A stretch of DNA of 14,777 nt from an uncultured Bacteroidota bacterium (GCA_937868675.1 CALMNJ010000181.1:1-14777), one strand, 5' to 3'. Shown: positions 1 through 7,866, counted from the first letter of the stretch. A program made the numbers and translations. Notes: generated by a model not told the origin, from the letters alone.

Positions 1-16
1 CGCTCTGAATTTCCGG

Positions 17-970
17 ATGAAAAAATACACTTACACCGAAAAAAAAGACACCCGTTCAGGGTTTGGCGCGGGCCTCTCCGAACTTGGTAAAACCAACCCT
101 CACGTTGTGGCCCTTTGTGCCGACTTAACAGGTTCTCTAAAAATGGACGCCTTTCAGAAGGATCACCCCGAGCGGTTTTTTCAGGTAGGTATTGCCGAGG
201 CCAATATGATGGGTATTGCGGCCGGTCTCACAATAGGAGGTAAAATTCCATTTACCGGAACGTTTGCCAATTTCAGTACCGGCCGGGTGTATGATCAGAT
301 CCGTCAGAGCATTGCTTATTCTGACAAAAACGTAAAAATATGCGCTTCCCATGCCGGCCTCACATTGGGTGAAGACGGCGCCACCCATCAGATACTGGAA
401 GATATCGGGCTCATGAAAATGCTTCCGCACATGGTGGTTATCAATCCCTGCGATTATAACCAGACCAAAGCGGCCACCATTGCCATAGCGGCACACCACG
501 GACCGGTTTATCTTCGTTTTGGCCGGCCCGCAGTTCCTAATTTTACCGCGGCCAATCAAACATTCGAAATTGGAAAAGCCGTGATGCTTAATGAGGGAAC
601 CGACGTGACCATTGTTGCCACAGGCCACCTTGTTTGGAAAGCCATTGAAGCCGGTGAGAAACTTGCCGAAAAAGGCATTAGCGCCGAGATCATAAACATA
701 CATACCATTAAGCCACTTGACGAAGAGGCAATACTTAAGTCTGTTCGCAAAACAGGCTGTGTTGTAACGGCCGAAGAGCATATGATGAACGGTGGTCTCG
801 GTGACTCCATCGCACAATTGCTTGCCCGTAATTTGCCTGCTCCTCAGGAGTTTGTAGCAGTAAACGATACGTTTGGTGAAAGCGGAACGCCCGACCAGCT
901 TATGAGCAAATACGGGCTCGATGGTATCCACATCGTGGAGGCAGCTGAAAAAGTGATGAAGCGTAAATAA
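17..970 (+). CDS. Transketolase, C-terminal subunit (split transketolase)
   Basis: This 317-residue protein matches the second half of transketolase: the pyrimidine-binding domain followed by the C-terminal transketolase domain. Full transketolases run to about 650 residues, so this is one chain of a two-gene enzyme, a form common in Bacteroidota and archaea. The thiamine-diphosphate enzyme moves two-carbon ketol units between sugar phosphates in the cytosolic pentose phosphate pathway. Visible landmarks are GIAEANMMG with E61, the expected glutamate that activates the cofactor, the SHAG/GEDGATHQ segment (residues 111-125) and the LRFGRP segment near R170. The ATG start gives an N-terminus typical of the family. 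The partner subunit, which binds the diphosphate, should lie immediately upstream, outside the window. The 117-base gap to pyruvate kinase shows no hairpin terminator. Confidence 0.95.
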   Translation: MKKYTYTEKKDTRSGFGAGLSELGKTNPHVVALCADLTGSLKMDAFQKDHPERFFQVGIAEANMMGIAAGLTIGGKIPFTGTFANFSTGRVYDQIRQSIAYSDKNVKICASHAGLTLGEDGATHQILEDIGLMKMLPHMVVINPCDYNQTKAATIAIAAHHGPVYLRFGRPAVPNFTAANQTFEIGKAVMLNEGTDVTIVATGHLVWKAIEAGEKLAEKGISAEIINIHTIKPLDEEAILKSVRKTGCVVTAEEHMMNGGLGDSIAQLLARNLPAPQEFVAVNDTFGESGTPDQLMSKYGLDGIHIVEAAEKVMKRK

Positions 971-1064
971 ACCGCCCCCGCTCTTTGCCCTAGAATCTCC
1001 TTTTCTCTACTCACGTTTAACGATTCACTAATGCAGAGGCTTTTCTTTACTGTTCGCTTTTTTA

Positions 1065-1072
1065 TACCTTAG
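1065..1072 (+). promoter_or_regulatory. Possible -7 promoter element for pyruvate kinase
   Basis: The bases TACCTTAG match the Bacteroidota -7 consensus TAnnTTTG at all but one position. The expected upstream TTG is represented only by a T-rich stretch near 1041-1048. Transcription from here would start near 1079, leaving roughly 26 bases before the ATG at 1106 but under 10 before the in-frame ATG at 1088. This mildly favours the later start. The call rests on pattern alone. Confidence 0.3.
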
Positions 1073-1105
1073 GCCTTTGTTTGCCGCATGCGCGGCCTCC
1101 TTATT

Positions 1106-2533
1106 ATGAAGATTTTTAACCGCACCAAAATAGTGGCCACCATGGGGCCTGCCACTTCCGATGTCTCGGTACTCGAGACCATGTTTAACGAAGGTCTGGA
1201 TATTTGCCGTATCAATTTTTCACATGGCGATTATGAAGCCGTAAAAAATACGGTTCAAAATATTCGTGATCTTAACAAACGACTAAACCGTCATGTTGGC
1301 ATACTGGCTGATCTCCAGGGTCCCAAGCTCCGCATTGGTGTGGTTAAAAACAACAATGTAACTCTTATCAACGGTCAGGAAATAACCATCACCACAAAAG
1401 AATGCGAAGGTGACGAACATCAGATTTACATTACCTATCCTCAGTTTCCCCAGGACGTTAAAGTCGGCGAAACGGTGCTGATAGACGATGGCAAGTTACA
1501 CCTCAAAGTAGTTGAAACAGATGGTAAACAAAACGTGCGCTGTATGGTTATGGTCGGCGGAACACTCTCCTCAAAAAAAGGCGTGAATCTGCCAAATACC
1601 AAAATTTCGCTCCCCTGCCTTACCGTAAAGGACATACGCGATCTGGAGTTCGCACTGGAATTCGATTTTGACTGGATTGGATTGTCCTTTGTAAGAAGTG
1701 TCACCGACATTGTGGAATTGAAAGACATCATCAAAAATAAAAACAAGCGCGCCCGCGTGATTGCTAAAATAGAAAAACCGGAAGCAGTAAGGGAAATAGA
1801 CAATATTATTGACGTTGCCGATGGGATTATGGTGGCCAGGGGCGATCTGGGTGTTGAGCTGCCAATGGAAAAAGTGCCACTGTTGCAAAAAATGATCGTG
1901 CACAAATGCATTGAAATCGGAAAGCCAGTTATTATTGCCACCCAAATGATGGAAAGTATGATCACCAGCTATACTCCAACACGTGCCGAAGTGAACGACG
2001 TGGCTAACGCGGTGATGGATGGTGCCGATGCCGTAATGCTAAGCGCAGAAACATCTGTGGGCAAGTACCCCGCCAAGGTAATTGAAATGATGCGCCGGAT
2101 CATAACACAGGTTGAAGAACTTGATACCATTTATTACAAAGAACACACCCCGCAGATAAAAACAATCACTTTCATCACCGATAGCATTTGTTACAATGCC
2201 TGTTCACTGGCCCATCATGCCGGGGCACAGGCCATTATCAGTATGACCAATAGCGGCTACACGGCTTTTAAGCTTTCGAGCCACCGGCCCAAAGCTCCCA
2301 TTTATATCTTTACTGACAACCGGCCGTTACTTACCACACTCAGTTTGGTTTGGGGCGTGCGTGGTTATTATTATGACCGGTATGAGAGCACCGACCAAAC
2401 CATTGAAGACCTGAAGAGTATTATTAAAAACGAAGGTCATGTGCGCAACGATGATCTGGTAATAAACATTGCCAGCATGCCTATGAAGGAGAAAGGCCGC
2501 ACCAACATGATGAAATTAAGCTACATAAACTAA
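1106..2533 (+). CDS. pyk: Pyruvate kinase
   Basis: Pyruvate kinase transfers phosphate from phosphoenolpyruvate to ADP in the last step of glycolysis, in the cytosol. The protein has the expected length (475 residues from this start) and domain order: TIM barrel, interrupted by a B domain after about residue 70, then the C-terminal alpha/beta domain. Signatures, in this numbering, are RINFSHG (35-41), the active-site segment AKIEKPE with K221 and E223, ARGDLG with D247, and ATQMMESM with T279, followed by PTRAEVNDVANAVMDGADAVMLSAET. The C-terminal EKGRTNMMKLS ending is typical of Bacteroidota enzymes. An in-frame ATG at 1088 would add six residues (MRGLLI), but starting at MKIFNRTKIVAT matches family N-termini better. 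The stop codon overlaps the next gene's ATG by one base (TAATG), suggesting coupled translation with pgeF. Confidence 0.96.
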   Translation: MKIFNRTKIVATMGPATSDVSVLETMFNEGLDICRINFSHGDYEAVKNTVQNIRDLNKRLNRHVGILADLQGPKLRIGVVKNNNVTLINGQEITITTKECEGDEHQIYITYPQFPQDVKVGETVLIDDGKLHLKVVETDGKQNVRCMVMVGGTLSSKKGVNLPNTKISLPCLTVKDIRDLEFALEFDFDWIGLSFVRSVTDIVELKDIIKNKNKRARVIAKIEKPEAVREIDNIIDVADGIMVARGDLGVELPMEKVPLLQKMIVHKCIEIGKPVIIATQMMESMITSYTPTRAEVNDVANAVMDGADAVMLSAETSVGKYPAKVIEMMRRIITQVEELDTIYYKEHTPQIKTITFITDSICYNACSLAHHAGAQAIISMTNSGYTAFKLSSHRPKAPIYIFTDNRPLLTTLSLVWGVRGYYYDRYESTDQTIEDLKSIIKNEGHVRNDDLVINIASMPMKEKGRTNMMKLSYIN

Positions 2534-3234
2534 TGTGGCTAAAAGCACCGAATATTTCCTTTGTTCACGGTTTTTCTAAGAGACATGGCGGTACTTCTCC
2601 CGCGCCTTTTGGTACGCTTAATCTTGGCGGATCGGATGATGACCCTGAGAACATTCGAAACAACCGAAGTATTGCACTTCGGCAACTTGGGCTTGATTAC
2701 AAAGCCCTGTGCTTTTTAAAACAGGTGCACGGCAATGAGGTATGTATTGCTCAACCTGGCAGGCAACAGGGTGATGCCCTTGTAAGCAACCGGCGTGGAG
2801 ATGTTCTTGCTGTATCTATTGCTGATTGTTACCCACTTCTTTTTGAGGACCATGAAAACGGCGTGATCGGTGCCGCACACGCGGGCTGGCGTGGAACAGT
2901 GGGTCGTATTGCCGCAAACACGGTTGATGCAATGGAAAGGCTTGGTGCCAGCAGAAACAAGATCAGGGTTGCTATCGGGCAGGGAATTTCACAACAAAAC
3001 TTTGAAGTGGGGCATGAAGTGATTGACCAATTTGCCGCAAATGGATTTCCTGAAAATTGCTGGGATGGCAAACACATTAACCTAGCAAAATGCAATATAT
3101 TTGTGTTAACCGGCAGCGGCATTCTACCTCAGAACATCTGGGCCATGAACCGCTGCACCTTTGAAAGTGATTTTTTTAGCCACCGCCGCGACAAAGGACT
3201 TACGGGTCGCATGTGGGGGGTAATAAGCCTTTGA
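2533..3234 (+). CDS. pgeF: Peptidoglycan editing factor PgeF (YfiH / multicopper polyphenol oxidase family)
   Basis: The 233-residue protein belongs to the YfiH/DUF152 family. In E. coli, PgeF removes wrongly incorporated residues from peptidoglycan precursors; relatives have been reported as purine-nucleoside phosphorylases/adenosine deaminases or as laccase-like oxidases. The metal/active-site set is present: QVHG with H66, ADCYPLLF with C99, and AAHAGWRGT with H116. The ending RRDKGLTGRMWGVI is typical of the family. One deviation is visible: the usual IGPxI turn reads IGQGIS (residues 148-153), with glutamine in place of proline. The start ATG overlaps the pyruvate kinase stop by one base, and its own TGA overlaps the next ATG by one base, so it sits inside a coupled cluster. 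The family and catalytic residues are clear; the exact substrate cannot be read from sequence. Confidence 0.93.
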   Translation: MWLKAPNISFVHGFSKRHGGTSPAPFGTLNLGGSDDDPENIRNNRSIALRQLGLDYKALCFLKQVHGNEVCIAQPGRQQGDALVSNRRGDVLAVSIADCYPLLFEDHENGVIGAAHAGWRGTVGRIAANTVDAMERLGASRNKIRVAIGQGISQQNFEVGHEVIDQFAANGFPENCWDGKHINLAKCNIFVLTGSGILPQNIWAMNRCTFESDFFSHRRDKGLTGRMWGVISL

Positions 3235-4199
3235 TGAAACGTTGGTCAAACATAACATGTGTTTTTTTATTGATCAGCAATTATCTTGCTGCACAACAAA
3301 CGCCCATGTATTTTCAATACACGTTTAATAAAGCCGGCATGAATCCTGCGGCATCGGGTACTGAAATTGATCAGGAAAATTATTTTGCAGCCGGTATTAA
3401 CCGCCAATGGGTGGGCATGGAAAACGCTCCATTCTCCAGTTTTTTCAACCTATCATATACCATAAGACCTCCTCGCAGTTACCGTTACTGGCAAAACGCA
3501 GGCGTGTATCTGGATAGCGACCAATCGGGGATGGTAAGCAGCGACAATTTTTATGGCAGCTATACTTTTCACATGCTCCTGCGTAAAACCCATGTGTTGT
3601 CGTTTGGCGTGTTTGCCGGCATGCGTTCTTTTAAAAAAGACCTGGGTGCATTTGATCCCAGCGATCCTGCTGTTGCCAAAAACGTTTCGGCGCTTTACCT
3701 TTATCCTGATATCATTCCGGGCCTTCGGTATGCAGGCAAAACTTATTTCATTGATTTTTCGTTGAGGCAAATCACAATAACCAGGTTAAAGGACTTTAAG
3801 GGCCGGCGTATCGGAGGCCCCTCAAAGCTTACACCGCAACTCTATTTCGATGCCGGAAAAAAAATACCCGTTAGTGATTTTTTGATGATGATGCCATCCG
3901 TTGCCTTAAACATGCCGCTGATTGGTCCACCAAGTGTTGATGGAAATGTTATGTTTTATTATGCCAATCGTTTTGGCGCCGGATTGGGTATTCGCGGAAT
4001 TGGGCAAATAAATGCTACGCTTCAGATTCGTTTTTTCAAAAACACCACCGTCGGTTTCGCCTACAGTTATCCATTAAACTCGCTTCGTTACTCGGTGCCA
4101 AACAGTATTGAATTAATGGTGGGTGTAGTGCCCATCGGTATGAACGCCAAATCTTCGGGCAGGCACTCGGTTGCCAAATGCCCGGCTTTAAGTTATTAA
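3234..4199 (+). CDS. PorP/SprF family type IX secretion-associated outer-membrane protein
   Basis: The 321-residue protein starts with a signal peptide (a KRW N-region, a hydrophobic core, and cleavage probably after LAAQ near residue 21). It then shows the family opening QQTPMYFQYTFNKAGMNPAASG. The rest alternates aromatic and polar residues in strand-length blocks, as expected of an outer-membrane beta-barrel. PorP and SprF proteins work with the type IX secretion system: PorP is part of the gliding/secretion envelope complex, while SprF paralogues help export partner proteins encoded nearby. A GTG at 3213 would add seven residues inside pgeF. The ATG at 3234 is preferred because it forms a TGATG stop/start overlap and places the signal peptide at the N-terminus. 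It is followed after one base by a TPR gene. No large adhesin or T9SS core gene (porK, L, M, N) is in view, so it is a paralogue of unknown cargo. Confidence 0.9.
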   Translation: MKRWSNITCVFLLISNYLAAQQTPMYFQYTFNKAGMNPAASGTEIDQENYFAAGINRQWVGMENAPFSSFFNLSYTIRPPRSYRYWQNAGVYLDSDQSGMVSSDNFYGSYTFHMLLRKTHVLSFGVFAGMRSFKKDLGAFDPSDPAVAKNVSALYLYPDIIPGLRYAGKTYFIDFSLRQITITRLKDFKGRRIGGPSKLTPQLYFDAGKKIPVSDFLMMMPSVALNMPLIGPPSVDGNVMFYYANRFGAGLGIRGIGQINATLQIRFFKNTTVGFAYSYPLNSLRYSVPNSIELMVGVVPIGMNAKSSGRHSVAKCPALSY

Positions 4200-4200
4200 A

Positions 4201-4896
4201 ATGAGATATTCGGGATTTGCAATCAGTTTGTTTTTTATCCAGATCGCATTGGCACAGAAACCGTTTGATCAGGCCCGCAGTTTTCTTGATAAAGCCGATT
4301 ATACAAGCTGTACACGAATATTGGATTCGTGCCATGCGGCAAAGTACCATTCGGATAGTGTTTTGTTCTATCTTGGGCTCGTGAAATTTAAGACTGATAA
4401 TATCGAAGCGGGTCAGCGTTATATAGCCTTGTTAAATAAGGAATATCCTGACTTTTACGAGGTTCACTATCTCAAAGGGTTGCTTTATTTCTCAAAGAAA
4501 AATTATGCCAAAAGTGCTGATGAGTTTACCCGCGTCATTGAAAAGGACCCGCGTAATGTAAAGGCCTACTTTAACCGCTCTGTAGCGCTCGGACAGCTTG
4601 AAGAGTTTCTGGACGCAATTTCAGACCTCGGAGAATGCATTAAGCTTGAACCATCTAATCCGCAGAACTATTATTCGCGTGCTTACTGGTACGAATACAC
4701 CGGCAATTACCCAGAAGCGGCAAAGGATTATCAATTTGCTATTGGGCTGGATCCCAGGAACTATGACGCGTACATGGGACTTGCCTATGTTTACAAAAAT
4801 CTAAAGGACGACTCAAAAGCCTGTGAAGTAATTAACAAAGCAATTTCAGCGGGTTCGCAAATTGCTGATGAGGTAAAAATAAACTTTTGCAGATAA
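4201..4896 (+). CDS. Exported tetratricopeptide-repeat protein
   Basis: A 231-residue protein with a probable signal peptide (residues 1-19, hydrophobic, ending ALAQ) followed almost entirely by helical TPR-like repeats. The clearest units start near residues 86, 120, 154 and 188, with the usual small/aromatic pattern and turns such as EKDPRNVKAYFNRS and GLDPRNYDAYMGLA. An N-terminal segment (20-85) probably holds one or two degenerate repeats. TPR proteins are protein-protein scaffolds; no enzymatic motif is present. Its ATG lies one base after the porP/sprF-like stop, so the two are very probably co-translated and may act together in the periplasm. Some Bacteroidota PorP/SprF loci carry OmpA/TPR (PorE-like) partners, but this protein lacks an OmpA domain. 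Its TAA is immediately followed by the convergent dut stop codon. Confidence 0.85.
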   Translation: MRYSGFAISLFFIQIALAQKPFDQARSFLDKADYTSCTRILDSCHAAKYHSDSVLFYLGLVKFKTDNIEAGQRYIALLNKEYPDFYEVHYLKGLLYFSKKNYAKSADEFTRVIEKDPRNVKAYFNRSVALGQLEEFLDAISDLGECIKLEPSNPQNYYSRAYWYEYTGNYPEAAKDYQFAIGLDPRNYDAYMGLAYVYKNLKDDSKACEVINKAISAGSQIADEVKINFCR

Positions 4897-5340
4897 CTAT
4901 CGCGTGCCGGTGCTGCCGAAGCCGCCCGCACCCCGCTCCGAATGTCCAAGCTCTGAAACCACGTACCACTCTATCTGCTCATGTCGTGCCACCACCAATT
5001 GTGCAATACGCTCCCCATCATTTACAGTAAAATCAGCATCCGAAAGATTCACAAGAAGAACTTTTACCTCACCTCTGTAGTCGGCATCTATGGTTCCTGG
5101 AGAATTAAGGACGGTGATCCCGTTTTTAAATGCCAATCCACTGCGCGGCCTTATTTGTGCTTCATAACCGGCTGGCAACTCTATGAACAAACCTGTTGGT
5201 AACAGCGCGCGTTGAAGTGGCTTAAGTGTTACCGGCTCTTTCAAACTTGCTTTCAAATCAAGACCGGCAGCCTTTTCGGTTGCATATTCAGGAAGTGCAT
5301 GGTTAGAATTATTTATTACTTTGATCTGCAGCTGCGACAT
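4897..5340 (-). CDS. dut: dUTP diphosphatase (dUTPase)
   Basis: Trimeric-type dUTPase, which hydrolyses dUTP to dUMP and pyrophosphate, keeping uracil out of DNA and feeding dTMP synthesis. At 147 residues it has normal length, and all five family motifs are present in order: AGLDL (25-29), RPRSGLA (64-70), GTIDADYRGE (82-91), with D85 the expected catalytic aspartate and Y88 the sugar-selecting tyrosine, GERIAQLV (109-116), and the mobile C-terminal arm RGAGGFGSTG (136-145). The ATG start lies inside the 3' end of the upstream flippase gene, overlapping by 32 bases, so the two are co-transcribed. The stop codon abuts that of the convergent TPR gene with no spacer. Confidence 0.96.
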   Translation of the reverse strand: MSQLQIKVINNSNHALPEYATEKAAGLDLKASLKEPVTLKPLQRALLPTGLFIELPAGYEAQIRPRSGLAFKNGITVLNSPGTIDADYRGEVKVLLVNLSDADFTVNDGERIAQLVVARHEQIEWYVVSELGHSERGAGGFGSTGTR

Positions 5341-6832
5341 TGGAACTTAATTTTTTGAGATTATTAAATTCAAGTTTATAAACAATCCACACAAACAGGA
5401 GTATCAACAAATTATTCAAAAGAAGTTTTATGAGAGTACTTCCTAAATGCTGGTAGCTGAATGACACCAGATAAAACAATAAAGCAACCCCCGTGTACAC
5501 TAAAATGGCCTTCAGATTATATTTGATGGGGAAATATTTCTGGCCAAGGATATAGGAAAGCACCATCATGCCTCCATAGGCGGCAAACGTAGCCCAGGCG
5601 CAGGCAACATAAGAGTAAGTTGGCACAAATATCCAGTTAATAATAACCGTAATCGCGGCACCGGAAAGTGCTATAATAGCTCCAAATTTTGTTTGCCCGC
5701 TAAGTTTATACCATATTGAAAGATTGTACATTACGCCCAGAAAAAGATTCGCCAGTAATAAGGTGGGCACAACCGTGAGGCCTTCCCAGTATGCGCTTCC
5801 TACAAAATATTTAATCCACCCCAGGTTCAGTGTGGTTGCCAAAAAAAGAAGCAGACAAAAAATGATAAAATATTTCATGACCACCGCGTAGGTTTTTTTT
5901 GAATCTTTTTCTTTAGCACGATTAAAGAAAAAAGGCTCTGCCGCAAACCTGAATGCCTGAATAAACACCGTCATGAGTATCGCAATTTTATAACAGGCGC
6001 CGTATATGCCCTGCGCAACCTGAGCTTCTACTTTATTTACCATCAGTTTTTTCAGGATAATCCGATCAAGCGTTTCGTTTACCATGCCGGCAAGTCCTAA
6101 TATGAGCAATGGCCAGGCATACGTCAGCATTTCCTTCATCAATACCTTGTCTGGCTTCAACTTCACTGTGATGAGTTCTTTAGACAGCAATGCCATGGTA
6201 ACAAGATTGGCAATCAGATTGGCAAGAAAAACATATCCGATGCCCGTTTCGGGGTTATAGATAAATGCCACAAAAGAGTTGTCGCCTGCAAGGTGCGCGT
6301 TTCTGCAAATACGAACCAAAAAAAAAGTCACCGAAAAATTAACCACCACATTGATGAGTTTCAGCAAAGAGAACTTCAGCGCTTTATTCTGGGCCCTGAG
6401 CCGGGCAAAAGGCATTGCACAAATGGTATCGGTTGCAATAATGAGGACGCTCCATAAAATAAAACGTGTACGGTACACGGCATTTGGTGTACTAAGTGAA
6501 TCGGCAATAGCCGGTGTAAACAACATCAATACAATGCTGAAAAACAGCGTTGATGCCAGCAGCGCTGCAAAAGCATTGTTGTAAACTTTTTCTTTGTCTT
6601 CGAGCTTTGAATTGTAGTTGAAAAAAGCCGTTTCCATACCGTAAGTAAAAATTACGTTGAGAAACGAGATGTAAGCGTACAGCTCACTGTTGATACCGTA
6701 TTCGGCGGGTAAAAACCCGTTTACCCCAACCGTGAGAAGGGGCGTAAGCATGTAGTTGAGCAGCCGGGGAATAATGGTTCCAAGGCCATATATTACGGTT
6801 TGCCCCGCCAGCTTTTTTAGTGGATTCGACAC
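5309..6832 (-). CDS. Polysaccharide/lipid-linked oligosaccharide flippase (MOP superfamily, Wzx-like)
   Basis: A 507-residue integral membrane protein with about 14 predicted transmembrane segments, roughly at residues 10-35, 52-70, 86-110, 122-141, 155-175, 197-217, 239-258, 280-300, 318-337, 352-374, 381-401, 406-429, 441-459 and 464-486. The N-terminus (PLKKLAGQTVIYGLGTIIPRLLNY) is characteristic of Bacteroidota polysaccharide biosynthesis/oligosaccharide flippase proteins, which move undecaprenyl-linked glycans across the inner membrane. Substrate is not inferable. The start is a GTG; no better ATG exists that preserves the first helix. The gene overlaps dut by 32 bases downstream. Upstream, 107 bases separate it from the RmlD-like gene. 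It contains two homopolymer runs, nine T at coding residues near 170 and eight A near residue 312, which are possible slippage points. Confidence 0.88.
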   Translation of the reverse strand: MSNPLKKLAGQTVIYGLGTIIPRLLNYMLTPLLTVGVNGFLPAEYGINSELYAYISFLNVIFTYGMETAFFNYNSKLEDKEKVYNNAFAALLASTLFFSIVLMLFTPAIADSLSTPNAVYRTRFILWSVLIIATDTICAMPFARLRAQNKALKFSLLKLINVVVNFSVTFFLVRICRNAHLAGDNSFVAFIYNPETGIGYVFLANLIANLVTMALLSKELITVKLKPDKVLMKEMLTYAWPLLILGLAGMVNETLDRIILKKLMVNKVEAQVAQGIYGACYKIAILMTVFIQAFRFAAEPFFFNRAKEKDSKKTYAVVMKYFIIFCLLLFLATTLNLGWIKYFVGSAYWEGLTVVPTLLLANLFLGVMYNLSIWYKLSGQTKFGAIIALSGAAITVIINWIFVPTYSYVACAWATFAAYGGMMVLSYILGQKYFPIKYNLKAILVYTGVALLFYLVSFSYQHLGSTLIKLLLNNLLILLFVWIVYKLEFNNLKKLSSNVAAADQSNK

Positions 6833-6876
6833 CCTTTCAGATACTTACAAATAATTAAAGTTAGACAATATCAAAC

Positions 6877-6895
6877 CCGGGGTTTTTGGCCCCGG
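6877..6895 (-). terminator. Weak hairpin between RmlD-like and flippase genes
   Basis: A perfect 6-bp GC stem, CCGGGG paired with CCCCGG, encloses a 7-base loop, about 45 bases after the RmlD-like stop codon. On the minus strand it is followed by TTTGATATTGT rather than a clean T run, so it would be at best a weak terminator or an RNA-stabilising structure for the four-gene cluster upstream. Confidence 0.35.
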
Positions 6896-6939
6896 CCCTA
6901 AGATATTAACCAACTGGTGTAGAATTCGGACAAATTGAA

Positions 6940-7866
6940 TTAGTGATTTTTGATCTGCTCCTCGAGTATTTTTATTCCTTCAACAAAACTGTGCGGTTCG
7001 TACCCTAAATCGCGGCGGGCCTTGTTGATAATGAAGCCCGTGATGGGCGGGCGTTTTGCCGGCTGCTTTATATCCGTACTCTTACTGGGTTTTATCAGGG
7101 TTTTATCCAAACCATAATAATCGGCCACCGTTCTTGCCAGATCCAATATGCTGTAAAAATCCTTGCCCGATATGTTATAAATACCCTGGGCCGACTTTTC
7201 CGCTATCAGAATACAACCATCAGCTAAATCTTCGGCCAACGTGGGTGTTCTGAATTGATCGTCCACCACATTTATGGTCTTACCTTGCTCCAGATTCGAT
7301 TTAACCCAAAGAACTATATTGCTGCGGCTCATGTTATCCACAATTCCATATACCAAAACGGTTCGTGCGATGGCCCAGTGCAGCGAAGATTTTATTACAT
7401 ATTCCTCCCCCAACAATTTTGTTTCGGCATAATAACTCAGAGGATTGGGTTTCTCGGTTTCATCGAGCGGACCATGCGTTCCATCAAAAATAAAATCCGT
7501 GCTCAGATGAATAAATTGCGGCTTATACATTGCGTTTTTTTTCTGGAGGCTTTCAAGCACTTCCACCTGATTCTTAACGGACGTTGCATTTAACATAAGC
7601 GCGCCATCCCGGTCGCTTTCGCAGGCATCCACATTGGTCATTGCAGCGGTATTTATCACCACATCCGGCAGGTATTTTGTAAAAACCTGTTCCACGTTTT
7701 TGGCATTGGTTATGTCAAGCGGTTCGTATAAATAACCTTGTTTTTGTACCAGCCTGTTATCGCCCCGGGCCGTAGCAATGCATTGAATATCTGTTTTTTC
7801 GCGAAGCTTATACACCAGCTTCTGCCCCAGCAGCCCATTTGATCCGGTAATGAGGATTTTTTTCAT
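6940..7866 (-). CDS. NAD(P)-dependent sugar-nucleotide reductase/epimerase, RmlD-like SDR
   Basis: The 308-residue protein belongs to the extended short-chain dehydrogenase family, closest in pattern to RmlD (dTDP-4-dehydrorhamnose reductase). It has the Rossmann motif ITGSNGLLG (6-14), the INTAAMTNVDACE segment (71-83), STDFIFDG (122-129) and the catalytic YAETK (Y146, K150), followed by GVDNMSR-type and FRTPTLAEDLADG segments typical of RmlD-type substrate domains. It probably reduces a nucleotide-activated 4-keto sugar in the cytosol. No rmlA, rmlB or rmlC gene lies in the window, so dTDP-rhamnose synthesis is not established. The gene starts 9 bases after the DUF3109 stop, indicating co-transcription. 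The flippase follows on the same strand, so a shared role in surface glycan formation is possible but inferred. Confidence 0.85.
   Translation of the reverse strand: MKKILITGSNGLLGQKLVYKLREKTDIQCIATARGDNRLVQKQGYLYEPLDITNAKNVEQVFTKYLPDVVINTAAMTNVDACESDRDGALMLNATSVKNQVEVLESLQKKNAMYKPQFIHLSTDFIFDGTHGPLDETEKPNPLSYYAETKLLGEEYVIKSSLHWAIARTVLVYGIVDNMSRSNIVLWVKSNLEQGKTINVVDDQFRTPTLAEDLADGCILIAEKSAQGIYNISGKDFYSILDLARTVADYYGLDKTLIKPSKSTDIKQPAKRPPITGFIINKARRDLGYEPHSFVEGIKILEEQIKNH

Noticed and set aside
1..8. Possible end of the upstream transketolase N-terminal gene (CTC TGA at 3-8)
   Set aside because: The position would fit an upstream subunit ending 8 bases before the ATG at 17, but only one sense codon is visible, so identity cannot be supported.
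137..931. A 264-codon open frame on the minus strand opposite the transketolase gene
   Set aside because: The plus-strand protein is a clear transketolase subunit. The antisense translation shows no recognisable domain and looks like a by-product of codon bias.
971..1064. Intergenic stretch between transketolase and pyruvate kinase searched for RNA or terminator
   Set aside because: It is pyrimidine-rich with no convincing hairpin, open frame or repeat; only the weak -7-like element just after it was kept.
3213..3233. GTG start adding seven residues to the PorP/SprF-like protein
   Set aside because: It would put MGGNKPL ahead of a normal signal peptide. The ATG at 3234 makes the TGATG junction and a standard signal peptide.
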